A stretch of DNA of 64,000 bases. It comes from Streptomyces sp. DH37 (GTDB taxonomy: Bacteria > Actinomycetota > Actinomycetes > Streptomycetales > Streptomycetaceae). Below, piece by piece: positions 1 to 8,928 of this stretch (the first letter of the stretch is position 1; every line of letters starts with the position of its first letter). The stretch is from NCBI RefSeq assembly GCF_029813835.1, contig NZ_JARVKV010000006.1:1-64000 (forward strand). The letters run 5' to 3'. The translations under genes were made by a program, and so were the position numbers. The notes under the pieces were generated by a model. The model had not been told where the DNA came from, made no database searches, and was given only the letters and a program-made list of their open reading frames with translations.

Positions 1-18
1 GGCCACCGGTTGGTGGCC
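1..18. terminator. Short hairpin at left edge
   Basis: A 7-bp inverted repeat (GGCCACC, loop GGTT, GGTGGCC) sits at the very edge, about 80 bp beyond the stop of the leftward fxsA-like gene. It may be the inner part of a longer terminator cut by the window. The rest of 19-99 is CT-rich and shows no gene. Confidence 0.4.
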
Positions 19-99
19 GGACCCTCGCGCCTCCGTGTTCTCCGCGGTTCTCCGTGTCTTCCCCGGGCTCGCGTCCTCCCGGGTTCCCGGACGGATCCG

Positions 100-732
100 C
101 TAGCGCGCTCCCCCGGTCTCCCCGCCGCGGTCGTCGCGGGCGTCGTCGCGCACGACCTCGCCCTGGACGACCTTGCCGTCGGGCCGGTGGATGCGGATGT
201 GCTCCTCCGCGGTGCGCGCCTGCCGCAGGGTGTCCCCGAGGGAGCCGGGCGCGAAGCCGGCGTGGCGGCCGAGCCGGCGCTCCACGCCCCGGCGCAGCAG
301 CGCGGCGGTCGGTGGGAAGACGCACAGCAGGCCGACCGCGTCCGAGAGCAGACCGGGCAGCATCAGCAGCAGACCGCCGAGCATCGCCAGCCCGTGCCCG
401 CCGCGGGCGGACTCCGGCCGGGTCCGCGGCGCGGCGCCCGGCTGGAGGCTCTCGACGGTCTCGACCAGACCGCGCCAGGCACGGCGCCCCGCGTGCTTGA
501 CGACCAGGGCGCCGGACACGGCCCCCGCCACCAGGACGGCGAGGACGACCAGCCCGCTCGTGGCGTCCGCGAGCAGGGTCAGCAGCCAGATCTCCAGGAT
601 CACGAAGGCGGCCAGGCCCACGGGGACGAGGCTCCGCCGGGGCCGGCGCCCGGGCCGGGCGCCCGGGTCCCCCCGCCCGGGCCGGGACTGCTGCGGAGGG
701 GGCTCGTACGGGTACGGTGCGCCGGTCGTCAT
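100..732 (-). CDS. fxsA: FxsA family membrane protein
   Basis: This 210-residue integral membrane protein has a proline/arginine-rich cytoplasmic N-terminus (about 1-33), hydrophobic segments near 34-56, 59-78 and 113-140, and a charged tail. The pattern and the block between the second and third segments match the FxsA family, named for the E. coli protein whose overproduction suppresses F-plasmid exclusion of phage T7. Its biochemical role is not known. It starts 1 nt after the ppm1 stop, so it is probably the third gene of an lnt-ppm1-fxsA transcript. The family call is firm; function is open. Confidence 0.85.
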   Translation of the reverse strand: MTTGAPYPYEPPPQQSRPGRGDPGARPGRRPRRSLVPVGLAAFVILEIWLLTLLADATSGLVVLAVLVAGAVSGALVVKHAGRRAWRGLVETVESLQPGAAPRTRPESARGGHGLAMLGGLLLMLPGLLSDAVGLLCVFPPTAALLRRGVERRLGRHAGFAPGSLGDTLRQARTAEEHIRIHRPDGKVVQGEVVRDDARDDRGGETGGAR

Positions 733-733
733 G

Positions 734-1504
734 TCATCCAGTGTGCCTGCGTCCGAGCACCTGGTTCACGCGGGACCGCACGCCCCACGCGGTGACCCGC
801 CACAGGGCCTCCACGAGGATGTCACGGCTCATCTTGCTGTCGCCGCGCTCGCGCTCGACGAAGGTGATGGGGACCTCCACCACCTGGTACCCGGCCTGCA
901 CGGCCCGGTGGGCGAGGTCGACCTGGAAGCAGTACCCCTGGGAGGCCACGTCGTCCATGCCCAGTCCCAGCAGGGTCTCCTTGCGGAAGGCCCGGTAGCC
1001 GCCGGTGATGTCCTTCAGCGGCATCCCCAGCAGCGTCCGGGAGTACATGCTGCCGCCGCGCGAGATGAACTCCCGGGACCTGGGCCAGTTGACCACGCGC
1101 CCGCCCGGCACCCAGCGCGAGCCGAGCACCAGGTCGGCGCCCTTGAGGGCGGTGAGCAGCCGCGGCAGTTCCTCGGGCTGGTGGGAGCCGTCGGCGTCCA
1201 TCTCGACCAGGACGTCGTAGCCGTTGTCGATGCCCCAGCGGAAGCCCGCCAGGTAGGCGGCGCCCAGCCCCTCCTTGCCCTCGCGGTGGAGGACCCTGAC
1301 CCGCTCGTCCTCGGCCGCCATCTCGTCGGCGACCTTCCCCGTGCCGTCGGGGCTGTTGTCGTCGGCGATCAGGACGTGGGCCTCGGGGACGGCGGTGCGC
1401 ACCCTGGTGACGACCGGCCGGATGTTGTCGACCTCGTTGTAGGTCGGGATGATCACGAGGATCCTGCCGAGCGGATCCTTCCGGCGCTGTCGCGCGTCGT
1501 TCAC
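734..1504 (-). CDS. ppm1: Polyprenol monophosphomannose synthase
   Basis: This GT2 glycosyltransferase of 256 residues transfers mannose from GDP-mannose to polyprenyl phosphate, giving the lipid-linked mannose used for extracytoplasmic protein O-mannosylation in actinomycetes. Visible motifs are TYNE at 21-24, DDNSPDGT at 48-55 and the metal-binding DADGSH at about 103-108. I chose the GTG at 1504, which overlaps the lnt stop by 4 nt (GTGA) and implies translational coupling. The open frame runs far upstream without stops, but that part is a shadow of lnt. There is no C-terminal membrane domain, as expected when membrane anchoring comes from an Lnt partner. Confidence 0.93.
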   Translation of the reverse strand: MNDARQRRKDPLGRILVIIPTYNEVDNIRPVVTRVRTAVPEAHVLIADDNSPDGTGKVADEMAAEDERVRVLHREGKEGLGAAYLAGFRWGIDNGYDVLVEMDADGSHQPEELPRLLTALKGADLVLGSRWVPGGRVVNWPRSREFISRGGSMYSRTLLGMPLKDITGGYRAFRKETLLGLGMDDVASQGYCFQVDLAHRAVQAGYQVVEVPITFVERERGDSKMSRDILVEALWRVTAWGVRSRVNQVLGRRHTG

Positions 1505-3318
1505 TGCTGCTGCCTCTTCTCGTCCGTCCTGTTCACCCCGTGTGCCCGCCCCCGTCGGCCGGACACGAAGGCCGCGGCGCAGGACAGGACGCCCACGATA
1601 GCGAGGACCCACTCCGGCGCGGAGCCGATCCGGTCGGCGAGGGTGGTCCCGTCGCGCAGCGGGAGGTCGGCGGTGATCACGTCCCGGGTGAACTCCTGCG
1701 TCCGCTGCTCGATCGTCCCGTCGGGGGCGACGACCGCGCTGATGCCGCTGGGAGCCGCGGTGACCACGGCCCGCCCGTGCTCGACGGCCCGCAGCCGCGA
1801 CATGACCAGCTGCTGCTCGGGCTGGCCGGTGTTGCCGTAGGTGGCGTTGTTGGTCTGGATCACCAGGGCGCGGGCGCCGTCGTTGACGGTGTCGCGCACG
1901 ATCCCGTCGTAGGCGACCTCGAAGCAGATGACGTCGCCGAGCCGGGCGGGGCCGACGTCCAGCACCCCGGTGCGCTCGCCGGGCCAGAAGTCGCGCGGCA
2001 CCCGCTGGAGGCGGGTGATGACCTTGCTGAGCTGGTCGCGGTAGGGGACGTACTCGCCGAAGGGCACCGGGTGCTGCTTGGTGTACGAGGCGCCCGGACC
2101 GGTCTGCGGGTCCCAGACGATGCCCTGGTTCTCGACGTAGCCCTCGCGCTCGGGGTGGTCGACGAGGGCGCCGACGAGGATCGGGACGCCGACGGCCTTC
2201 GCCGCCCGGTCGATGGCGTCGTACGCCTGCGGGTACCGGTGGGGGTCCAGGTCGGAGGCGTTCTCCGGCCAGATCACCAGGTCCGGCCGCTCCTCCCGGC
2301 CCGCCGCCACGTCGGCGGCCAGCTCCAGGGTGGCCCCGACGTGGTTGTTGAGGATCAGCATCGGACGGCCGAGGAAGTCCATGCCGGGCTGCTGGACGTT
2401 GCCCTGGACGACGGCGATGCGGACGGTGTCGTCCGCGCCGGTGGGGACCGGCACGGCGTGTCCGGCCGCGGTCACCGCCGCGGCCAGGGCCGTCGCCGCG
2501 GCGGCGGTGAGGGCCGGGCGCGCCGGACCGGGGCCGCCGGCCGCCCCGCCGTCCGCGCCGCTCCCGCGACTCCCGCGGCGGCGGGCGGCCACCGCGGCCG
2601 CTCCTGCGACGGCCGCCGCGGCGAGCAGGGCGCCGGTCAGCGCGACGGCGAAGGTGACCAGGGGCGCGCCGCCCAGGGCGGCCAGCGGGAGCAGCGGGGA
2701 GCCGGTGTTGGCGAAGGCCAGCCGGCCCCAGGGGAAGCCGCCGAAGGGGATCCGGTCGCGCGCCCACTCCTCGGCGACCCACAGGCAGGCGCCCCACAGC
2801 GGCCACAGCGGCAGCCGCGAGGTGGCGGCGAGTCCGGCGCCCAGCGGGACGAAGAACAGCGACTCGATCAGGGCCAGGCCGGACACCGCGTCCCAGCCGA
2901 CGACGTGGAGCCACTTGAGCAGCACGAAGAAGAACGGCAGGCCCATGGCGAAGCCGAGCCAGGCTCCCTGACGGGCGGTCCGCCCCCGGGTGAGCAGGGC
3001 GATCACGGCGACGGCCGCGAACGACAGCGGCCACAGGCCGTACGGCGGGAAGGCGGCGGCCAGGGCGACGCCGCACCCGGCGGCGAGCGCCGTGCGCCAC
3101 GCCTCGCGGCGCGCCAGGCGGGCCAGCCGGACGGGGAGCCGGGGCCGGGCGGGACGTCCGGCGGGCCGGGACCCGGCCGCACGGGCGGGGCCGGCGGCTT
3201 CCGCGGTGGCGGCGCCGCCGGACGCGGCGGCCGGGCGGGGGCGCGGCGCCTGGTCCGGCCGGCCGGCGACCGTGCCTCCGGTCTCGGCTTCGGCGGTGGT
3301 CTCGGGACCCGATGGCAC
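1501..3318 (-). CDS. lnt: Apolipoprotein N-acyltransferase
   Basis: A 605-residue membrane enzyme that N-acylates the lipid-modified cysteine of lipoproteins. A low-complexity Ala/Pro/Arg N-terminus precedes a run of hydrophobic segments (about 55-270) and a periplasmic carbon-nitrogen hydrolase domain. The nitrilase-type triad is visible: Glu in VIWPENA, Lys in SYTKQHPVPFGEY and Cys in VICFEVAYDG. The GTG at 3318 has AAGGAAGG 8 nt upstream; the longer open frame to 3558 has poor candidate starts. It is the first gene of the lnt-ppm1-fxsA run. In mycobacteria Lnt and Ppm1 can be one polypeptide; here they are separate with a 4-nt overlap. Confidence 0.92.
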   Translation of the reverse strand: MPSGPETTAEAETGGTVAGRPDQAPRPRPAAASGGAATAEAAGPARAAGSRPAGRPARPRLPVRLARLARREAWRTALAAGCGVALAAAFPPYGLWPLSFAAVAVIALLTRGRTARQGAWLGFAMGLPFFFVLLKWLHVVGWDAVSGLALIESLFFVPLGAGLAATSRLPLWPLWGACLWVAEEWARDRIPFGGFPWGRLAFANTGSPLLPLAALGGAPLVTFAVALTGALLAAAAVAGAAAVAARRRGSRGSGADGGAAGGPGPARPALTAAAATALAAAVTAAGHAVPVPTGADDTVRIAVVQGNVQQPGMDFLGRPMLILNNHVGATLELAADVAAGREERPDLVIWPENASDLDPHRYPQAYDAIDRAAKAVGVPILVGALVDHPEREGYVENQGIVWDPQTGPGASYTKQHPVPFGEYVPYRDQLSKVITRLQRVPRDFWPGERTGVLDVGPARLGDVICFEVAYDGIVRDTVNDGARALVIQTNNATYGNTGQPEQQLVMSRLRAVEHGRAVVTAAPSGISAVVAPDGTIEQRTQEFTRDVITADLPLRDGTTLADRIGSAPEWVLAIVGVLSCAAAFVSGRRGRAHGVNRTDEKRQQQ

Positions 3319-3714
3319 GGTCGCGGCCTTCCTTGCAGATCGTGCGGTGACGAGCCCGACCGTACAACGCCCGGCGGCTCCCGTGGGGGCGGGGTGGGGC
3401 GTATGAGGAGGTTCCGCACGGGGCGGGCCCCGCCGGACGCGGCCGGGCCCCTCCGCGGGATCGGGGCCCGGCGCCCTTCGGGCCGGCCTGGGACCCGCTG
3501 GCTGCGGATCGACCGAGAGCCGTTGTCTACTGAGCCTCCGGGCCCCCACCCGGGTCACACCTGCCGACCGGCCGGGACCCTTCCGTCCCCGTGCCGCGGA
3601 CGCTGGACCTGGCTCCCGGCCGTACGCCGGCGCGACGCACCGCTCATGACCCAGCTCGTTCGACGACTGCGTGCGGAGGATCCCCGGTCGGACGTCCTGT
3701 GGTGGACCCGGCCG

Positions 3715-3745
3715 AACCTACCCGCCGACGGCCGTCGCCTGTCAA
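3715..3745 (-). promoter_or_regulatory. Candidate housekeeping promoter for lnt operon
   Basis: On the minus strand TTGACA (3740-3745) is followed after 18-19 nt by GTAGGT or TAGGTT (3715-3721), a reasonable HrdB-type pair. It points at lnt about 400 nt downstream. Inferred from sequence only. Confidence 0.45.
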
Positions 3746-3753
3746 CAACCTCG

Positions 3754-3786
3754 TGACCTGCGGTTTTCCTTCAAACCAGCAGGTCA
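3754..3786 (-). terminator. Hairpin downstream of amidohydrolase
   Basis: TGACCTGC (3754-3761) pairs with GCAGGTCA (3779-3786), and an inner GGTTT/AAACC extends the stem past a one-base bulge. It lies about 70 bp beyond the leftward amidohydrolase stop, so it is probably its terminator. Confidence 0.5.
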
Positions 3787-3854
3787 GTGCCGAGTGCGCC
3801 GCCGGAGGCCGGCGGGCCGGGGGGCATCGTTCGGCGGTACGGGCCCGGCCACCG

Positions 3855-5495
3855 TCACCCGTTCGGGTGCTCGTACACCGTCCGTCCGGCGACCACCGTC
3901 CGCAGGCAGACCGGCAGCCGGCGGCCCGGGGTGAGGTCGGGCAGGCCCGGGGTGCCCGAACGCGGGTCGGTGGACCAGGCGGCGATCCGGCCGTCGGGCA
4001 CCTGCACCACCAGGTCGCCGGTGCGCCAGACCGCGTAGTCGGCCGGGGCTCCGGGGGCGAGGACGCCGGCGTCGTCGCGGCCGATCGCCCGCCAGCCGCC
4101 GCGGGTGTGGGCGGTGAAGGCGGCGCGCACGGAGATCCGGTGCTCGGGGGTGTGGTGGAAGGCCGCGGCGCGCAGGGTGCCCCAGGGATCGAGCGGGGTG
4201 ACGGGGCTGTCGGAACCGAGCGCCAGGGGTACGCCGGCGCGCAGCAGGGCGGCGTACGGGTTGAGGGTGCGGGCGCGCTCGCGCCCCAGGCGCCGGGCGT
4301 ACATGCCGTCCTCACCGCCCCAGGCGGCGTCGAAGGCCGGCTGCACGGAGGCGGTGAGGGCGAACTCGGCGAAGGCGGCGATGTGGGCGCCGGTCAGCAT
4401 CTCGGCGTGCTCGACGCGGTGCCGGGCGGCCCGCACCCGGCCCGTGCCGACCCGCTCGGCGGCGGCGCGCACGCCGTCGGTGACGGCGGTGAGGGCGGCG
4501 TCGCCGATGGCGTGGAACCCGGCCTGGATCCCGGCCTCGGTGCAGGCGGCGACGTGGGCGGCCACGGCGTCGGCGTCCAGGTGGCAGGTGCCGCGGTGGT
4601 CGGCGTCGGCGTAGGGCTCGTGCAGGTGGGCGGTGTGGGAGCCCAGGGAGCCGTCGGCGAAGAGGTCGCCCGCGGCGCCGAGCGCGCCCAGCTCCCGCAC
4701 CCGCCGCGCGTCCGCGGGGGAGGTGATGTGCTCGGCCCAGTAGCCGACGACGCGGGGGCCGGGCTCGGCGGCGGCCAGTTCCAGCAGGCCGGCGAGGTCG
4801 TCCTCGCTCGAGATCTCGGGGCCCGCGCACTCGTGGAGGGTGCCGATGCCGCGGGCGGCGGCGTGGCGCAGGGCGGCGCGCTGGGCCTCGGTGCGCTGGG
4901 CGGGGGTGACGGAGGCGTGGGCGACGGCGCGCACCGCGTGGTGGGCGTCGCCGGTCAGGGGGGCGTCGGGGGCGTAGCCGGACAGGCCGGTGACGCCGGG
5001 GACGAGGTCGAGCAGGGCGGTGGTGACCAGCGCCGAGTGGACGTCGACGCGGGTGAGGTAGAGCGGCCTCCGGCCGGCGGCCTCGTCGAGCTCGGCGCGG
5101 GAGGGGGGCCGCTGCCCGGGCCAGGCGCTGGCGTCCCAGCCGTGGCCGAGCAGGATCCGGTCGGCGGGCCTGGCCCCGGCGTGGGCCCGTACGCGGTCCA
5201 GGACCTCGGCGGGGGAGCGGGCGCCGGTCAGGTCCAGGCCGGTGAGCGCCAGGCCGGTCGCGGTGGCGTGGACGTGGGAGTCGGTGAAGGCCGGGGTGAC
5301 GAGCGCGCCGTCGAGGTGGATCACCTCGTCGACGCCGTCGGCGAAGGAGTCCGCCGCTCCTTCCGAACCGACCCAGGCGATGCCGTCGCCGTCGACGACC
5401 ATGGCGGTGGCGAAGGGGTCGGCGGGGCTGTGGACCTCGCCACCGCGCAGCAGGACGGTGCGGGGGCGGTCGAGGGGGGCCGTGCTGTCGCTCAT
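3855..5495 (-). CDS. Amidohydrolase family 3 protein (YtcJ-like)
   Basis: A 546-residue metal-dependent hydrolase of the amidohydrolase superfamily. The metal-binding HxH is in DSHVH near residue 73; later HAIGD, HRVEHAE and GSDSPV supply further metal-ligand or catalytic residues typical of the YtcJ/amidohydrolase-3 group. No signal peptide is seen, so it should be cytoplasmic. Members hydrolyse amide or imide bonds of varied substrates, and nothing here fixes the substrate. It is monocistronic and runs leftward, ending in a hairpin at 3754-3786. Confidence 0.85.
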   Translation of the reverse strand: MSDSTAPLDRPRTVLLRGGEVHSPADPFATAMVVDGDGIAWVGSEGAADSFADGVDEVIHLDGALVTPAFTDSHVHATATGLALTGLDLTGARSPAEVLDRVRAHAGARPADRILLGHGWDASAWPGQRPPSRAELDEAAGRRPLYLTRVDVHSALVTTALLDLVPGVTGLSGYAPDAPLTGDAHHAVRAVAHASVTPAQRTEAQRAALRHAAARGIGTLHECAGPEISSEDDLAGLLELAAAEPGPRVVGYWAEHITSPADARRVRELGALGAAGDLFADGSLGSHTAHLHEPYADADHRGTCHLDADAVAAHVAACTEAGIQAGFHAIGDAALTAVTDGVRAAAERVGTGRVRAARHRVEHAEMLTGAHIAAFAEFALTASVQPAFDAAWGGEDGMYARRLGRERARTLNPYAALLRAGVPLALGSDSPVTPLDPWGTLRAAAFHHTPEHRISVRAAFTAHTRGGWRAIGRDDAGVLAPGAPADYAVWRTGDLVVQVPDGRIAAWSTDPRSGTPGLPDLTPGRRLPVCLRTVVAGRTVYEHPNG

Positions 5496-5571
5496 GGCTG
5501 CCAGTCTCCCCCCTCCCCGCCGCGTACGGCCGCCGGGGTCGCCCGTGTGCCCCGCGCGCCGGGTCCGGGCC

Positions 5572-6012
5572 TCACACGCGGGGCGGCCGGGCCTCGTACG
5601 GGGTGGAGAGCACGACGGTGGTGCGGGTGGAGACCCCGGCCAGGGAGCGGATGCGGGCCAGCAGGTGCTCCAGTTCGATGGGGGTGGCGACCCGGACCTT
5701 GAGGATGTAGTTCTCGTCGCCCGCGACGCTGTGGCACGCCTCGATCTCGGGCACCTCCGCGAGCCGGTCGGAGATGTCGTCCGGCGCGCTGGGGTCGAAC
5801 GGCTTGACCGAGATGAAGGCGGTCATCGGCAGACCGACGGCCTCGGGGTCGACGATGGCCGCGTAGCCGCGGATGACGCCGCGCTGCTCCAGTCTGCGGA
5901 CGCGCTGGTGCACCGCCGAGGTGGACAGGCCGGTGGCCTTGCCCAGGTCGGTGTAGCTCATCCGCCCGTCCTTGACGAGCAATTCCACGATGCGACGATC
6001 CAGCTCCTCCAC
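5572..6012 (-). CDS. Lrp/AsnC family transcriptional regulator
   Basis: A 146-residue feast/famine regulator. The N-terminal winged helix-turn-helix (about 5-55, with LGKATGLSTSAVHQRVRRL) is followed by a RAM ligand-binding domain (about 62-140). The GTG at 6012 gives the family-standard start VEELDRRIVELL; the frame stays open further upstream but that part has no Lrp-like content. It is divergent from the gene at 6219 across a region holding a 62-bp inverted repeat, a plausible autoregulatory operator. The effector, probably an amino acid, cannot be told. Confidence 0.92.
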   Translation of the reverse strand: MEELDRRIVELLVKDGRMSYTDLGKATGLSTSAVHQRVRRLEQRGVIRGYAAIVDPEAVGLPMTAFISVKPFDPSAPDDISDRLAEVPEIEACHSVAGDENYILKVRVATPIELEHLLARIRSLAGVSTRTTVVLSTPYEARPPRV

Positions 6013-6061
6013 GACAGGCAACCTACTGCGCCGGGCGCACCACGGCACACCGGACGTGCGG

Positions 6062-6123
6062 CCCGTGGACACACGGGCGCGGCCGTGTGACGAACACCAC
6101 ATCCGCGCCCCCGTGTCCACGGG
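6062..6123. promoter_or_regulatory. 62-bp inverted repeat between divergent lrp-type gene and 6219 gene
   Basis: Arms 6062-6082 and 6103-6123 match at 19 of 21 positions (outer 11 bp CCCGTGGACAC / GTGTCCACGGG perfect) around a 20-nt spacer that itself carries GTGT...ACAC. The position suggests an operator for the adjacent Lrp-type regulator; an RNA structure is also possible. Confidence 0.5.
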
Positions 6124-6218
6124 AGCGCGGAGATTACGGATGGGCAACGGAGGGAAATGCTTGCTGTGGCCGGGGCTCCCGCGAGCGGACGCCCGGCGGC
6201 CCGTCCAAGGGGGATTGC

Positions 6219-6620
6219 ATGCGCAATGTGAAGTCGCTCCACGCCGGTCACCCGGACACCGAAGCCCATGAGGAGAGCGCCGAGGCGTACGACGCATACG
6301 AGACCTACGAGATCTTCCGGGTGGTCTGCCCGGACTGCGCGCAGCCGATCGCGCTGCTGGCGGACGAGGAGACGCTCCCCGAGCACGCGCTGTGCCCGAC
6401 CCCGTGGAACCCCTTCGGCCTGACGGTGTGCCAGGGATCGGGGCGCTCGGTGGACGACGCCGGGCCGGAGGGCTCCGAGCACGAGGCCCAGGAGCGGGAC
6501 GTGGCCACGCTGCTGACGCTCCCCGAGGGGCTGCACTGGCGGATGCAGCCGTTCTCCCACGTGGGCGGCCCGGGTACGCACCCGATGCGCGTCCCGCACG
6601 GGCGGCACCCGCGCCACTGA
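6219..6620 (+). CDS. Conserved hypothetical protein with CxxC motif
   Basis: A 133-residue acidic, cytoplasmic-looking protein that I cannot assign to a named family. The central part has CPDCAQPI, then ALCPTPWNPFGLTVC, so four cysteines could form a zinc ribbon. The N-terminus is rich in Glu/Tyr/Asp and the C-terminus in His/Pro/Arg. ATG at 6219 is preceded by AAGGGGGA at a good distance, which excludes the longer open frame from 6087. It is divergent from the Lrp-type regulator and may be its target. Confidence 0.75.
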   Translation: MRNVKSLHAGHPDTEAHEESAEAYDAYETYEIFRVVCPDCAQPIALLADEETLPEHALCPTPWNPFGLTVCQGSGRSVDDAGPEGSEHEAQERDVATLLTLPEGLHWRMQPFSHVGGPGTHPMRVPHGRHPRH

Positions 6621-6691
6621 CGGCTCACGCCTCCTCCCCGTCGCCGGCGGGCGCCGTTCACGGCCGCGGCCACCAAAGCCGCGCTTCCTCG

Positions 6692-6722
6692 CCGCGCGGG
6701 CCGGCACCGCCGGTCCGCGCGG
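6692..6722. terminator. Terminator after 6219 gene
   Basis: A 13-bp stem with one G-U pair (CCGCGCGGGCCGG at 6692-6704, CCGGTCCGCGCGG at 6710-6722, loop CACCG) about 70 bp after the stop of the preceding rightward gene. Confidence 0.55.
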
Positions 6723-6858
6723 AGACTCGGCAGCGGAACCGCTCCGCGGGCCGTTCCCCGTCGGTTGGTGACGGAGCCTCAGCACCCTCCCCCACCGGGC
6801 CGTCAGCGTCCGGTGCCGTTCCCGGAGGGGGGTACGGGCGAGTCACCAGGAGGCTGCC

Positions 6859-7680
6859 ATGCGGTCCGGCACCGGCCGTTCCGTCGCATCCGGGCGGACG
6901 ATCGGCACGGTGCCGGTCATCGGCGCCCTCGCCGCCACGCCCGCGGCGCCGGCCGGCCAGGGCCGGGAGGACGACGGCCGCGGGACGGTGAGCACGCCCT
7001 ACGGCCCGCTCACGCCCACGGACCGCGACTTCGTCCGCAGGGTACGGCTCGCCGGCCTGTGGGAGCCGCCCTCGGAGCGGCGGGCGCAGGAGCGCGGCTC
7101 GCGGGAGGAGGCCGGGACCGCGGGCTGGCACCTGATCGAGGGCCACACCGAGCCGGACCGGATGTCCGTCGACGCCGGCCGCGCGCTCGGCGTCGAACCG
7201 GCCGACCGGCCCGGCGAACGGCAGCGGCAGTGGTCCGCCGCGGCCGGCATCGACCCCGACGAGCCGGGCCCGGTCGCCGACGGCCTACGGCTCGGCGGGA
7301 TCCTGGTGGACGCCCGGGGCCGGACGTTCTACCGCTTCGACGAGGACTCCGCCCGGCCGGTGAAGTCCAGCCGCGCCGGCGAGTGCCTGGAGACCTGGAA
7401 GCCCGCCGAGCCCGCCGAGCCCGCCGACGGGAGCCTGGTCGAGGACGTCGGGCCGGAGCTGCTCGGCACCCTGGAGCGCCCCGGCGGCACCGAGCAGCTC
7501 CCGATCGACTGCCGGCCGCCGTACTGGTTCACCGGCGACACCGGGCCCGGCGACGTCGACGGGCACGGCCGGGGCGGCGCCTGGCACGCCGTGGCGGAGG
7601 ACGGCGGGGAAGGCGCAGTGGGACCGGCCGCAGCGCATCGGCCCCGGCGGGCCGGCGCGGCGGGACCGCGGCGCCGGTGA
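6859..7680 (+). CDS. Secreted protein with DUF4142-like and Lipoprotein_15 (YxxxD) repeat domains
   Basis: This 273-residue protein starts at ATG 6859 behind AGGAGG (6848-6853). A weak hydrophobic N-terminal stretch (about 10-33) may be a signal sequence. Residues about 45-120 (TPTDRDFVRRVRLAGLWE...) resemble DUF4142, a family of secreted or periplasmic helical proteins. From about 150 the sequence ILVDARGRTFYRFDED, a Cys-x(n)-W block, then DCRPPYWFTGDTGPGDVDG matches the secreted repeat of unknown function (Lipoprotein_15). Putting the two on one chain is unusual. No lipobox is evident, so export is inferred only. Confidence 0.72.
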   Translation: MRSGTGRSVASGRTIGTVPVIGALAATPAAPAGQGREDDGRGTVSTPYGPLTPTDRDFVRRVRLAGLWEPPSERRAQERGSREEAGTAGWHLIEGHTEPDRMSVDAGRALGVEPADRPGERQRQWSAAAGIDPDEPGPVADGLRLGGILVDARGRTFYRFDEDSARPVKSSRAGECLETWKPAEPAEPADGSLVEDVGPELLGTLERPGGTEQLPIDCRPPYWFTGDTGPGDVDGHGRGGAWHAVAEDGGEGAVGPAAAHRPRRAGAAGPRRR

Positions 7681-7714
7681 CCCCCTGTGACCCCCCTCGG
7701 GCGGGAGGCCACGG

Positions 7715-7751
7715 GGCCGCCGCGTACGCGCGTGAGGCGTGCGCGGCGGCC
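7715..7751. terminator. Bidirectional terminator between convergent genes
   Basis: GGCCGCCGCG (7715-7724) and CGCGGCGGCC (7742-7751) form a 10-bp stem with an inner ACGC/GCGT extension, between the rightward gene ending at 7680 and the leftward gene ending at 7756. Confidence 0.6.
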
Positions 7752-7755
7752 GGCG

Positions 7756-8928
7756 TCAGCGGCTCTCGGGCCCGGCCAGGTGGCGGGCGATGACCACCCG
7801 CTGGATCTGGTTGGTGCCCTCGACGATCTGGAGCACCTTGGCCTCCCGCATCAGGCGCTCGACGGGGTAGTCGCGGGTGTAGCCGTACCCGCCCAGGAGC
7901 TGCACCGCGTCGGTGGTGACCTTCATCGCGGCGTCCGTGCAGAACAGCTTGGCCATCGCGGCCTGCCGGGCGAACGGCTCCCCGGCGTCACGCAGCCGGG
8001 CGGCGGCCAGGTACAGGGCGCGGCCGGCCTCGATCTGGGTGGCCATGTCCGCGAGCATGAAGCGCACGCCCTGGAAGTCGGAGACGGGACGGCCGAACTG
8101 CTCGCGTCCGGCGGTGTAGGCCAGGGCCTCGTCGAGGGCGGCCTGGGCGACCCCGACCGCGCAGGCGGCGATGCCGAGCCGGCCGGAGTTGAGGGCGTCC
8201 AGGGCGATGGGGAAGCCCTGCCCCTCCTCGCCGATGCGGCGGGCGTCGGGGACGCGCACCCCGTCGAAGTGGACCTGGGCCGTCGGCGACCCGCCCATGC
8301 CCATCTTGCGCTCGGGCGCGGCGGCGCTGAGCCCCTCGGCGTCGCCGGGGACGAGGAAGGCGGTGATGCCGCGCGGGCCCTCTCCCCCGGTGCGGGCCAT
8401 GACGGTGTAGAAGTCGGCGACGCCGCCGTGGGTGATCCACGCCTTGGTGCCGTCGATCACCCACTCGTCCCCGTCGCGGGCGGCGCGGGTGCGCAGCGCG
8501 GCGGCGTCGGAGCCGGAGGAGGGCTCGGACAGGCAGTACGCGCCCAGCAGCCCGCCGGCGAACATGGCCGGGAGGTGCTCGGTGCACTGCTCCTTGGAGC
8601 CGTAGTGGGCCAGGGCGTGGCAGGCGAGGGTGTGGACGCTGACGCCCAGGCCCACGGTGAGCCGGGCCGCGGCCAGCTCCTCCAGGACCTGGAGGTACAC
8701 CTCGTAGGGCTGGGCGCCTCCGCCGAACTCCTCGTCGTAGGGCAGCGAGAGCAGGCCGGACTCCGACAGGAGGGTGAAGGTCTCGCGGGGGAAGCGGCCA
8801 GCTTCCTCCTCCTCCGCCGCGGCCGGCCGGATCTCGCGCTGGGCGAGATCGCGCACCAGGGCGAGGAGATCGCGGGCCTCCTCGGTGGGCATCCGGCGTT
8901 CCACCGGCTGGGGGCCGTACTCGGTCAT
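7756..8928 (-). CDS. Acyl-CoA dehydrogenase
   Basis: A 390-residue FAD enzyme that oxidises an acyl-CoA to the 2,3-enoyl-CoA and passes electrons to ETF. The three-part ACAD fold is recognisable: helical N-terminus, middle FAD/substrate segment ([22 protein letters not shown]) and helical C-terminus with [19 protein letters not shown]. The catalytic glutamate is expected in VEGTNQIQ near the end, as in short-chain and branched-chain members. ATG 8928 follows GGAGGAG. The exact chain-length preference cannot be read from sequence. It converges with the secreted protein gene. Confidence 0.92.
   Translation of the reverse strand: MTEYGPQPVERRMPTEEARDLLALVRDLAQREIRPAAAEEEEAGRFPRETFTLLSESGLLSLPYDEEFGGGAQPYEVYLQVLEELAAARLTVGLGVSVHTLACHALAHYGSKEQCTEHLPAMFAGGLLGAYCLSEPSSGSDAAALRTRAARDGDEWVIDGTKAWITHGGVADFYTVMARTGGEGPRGITAFLVPGDAEGLSAAAPERKMGMGGSPTAQVHFDGVRVPDARRIGEEGQGFPIALDALNSGRLGIAACAVGVAQAALDEALAYTAGREQFGRPVSDFQGVRFMLADMATQIEAGRALYLAAARLRDAGEPFARQAAMAKLFCTDAAMKVTTDAVQLLGGYGYTRDYPVERLMREAKVLQIVEGTNQIQRVVIARHLAGPESR

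Larger units (their letters stand above)
3319..3854. other. Intergenic region upstream of lnt
   Basis: About 540 bp between the lnt start and the amidohydrolase stop, both leftward. I find no convincing gene. It holds a candidate leftward promoter and a terminator-like hairpin (separate entries). If that promoter is used, the lnt leader is nearly 400 nt. Confidence 0.6.

Noticed and set aside
1540..3756. Long rightward frame opposite lnt.
   Set aside because: Antisense shadow of lnt with Gly/Arg/Pro-rich composition and no domain signal.
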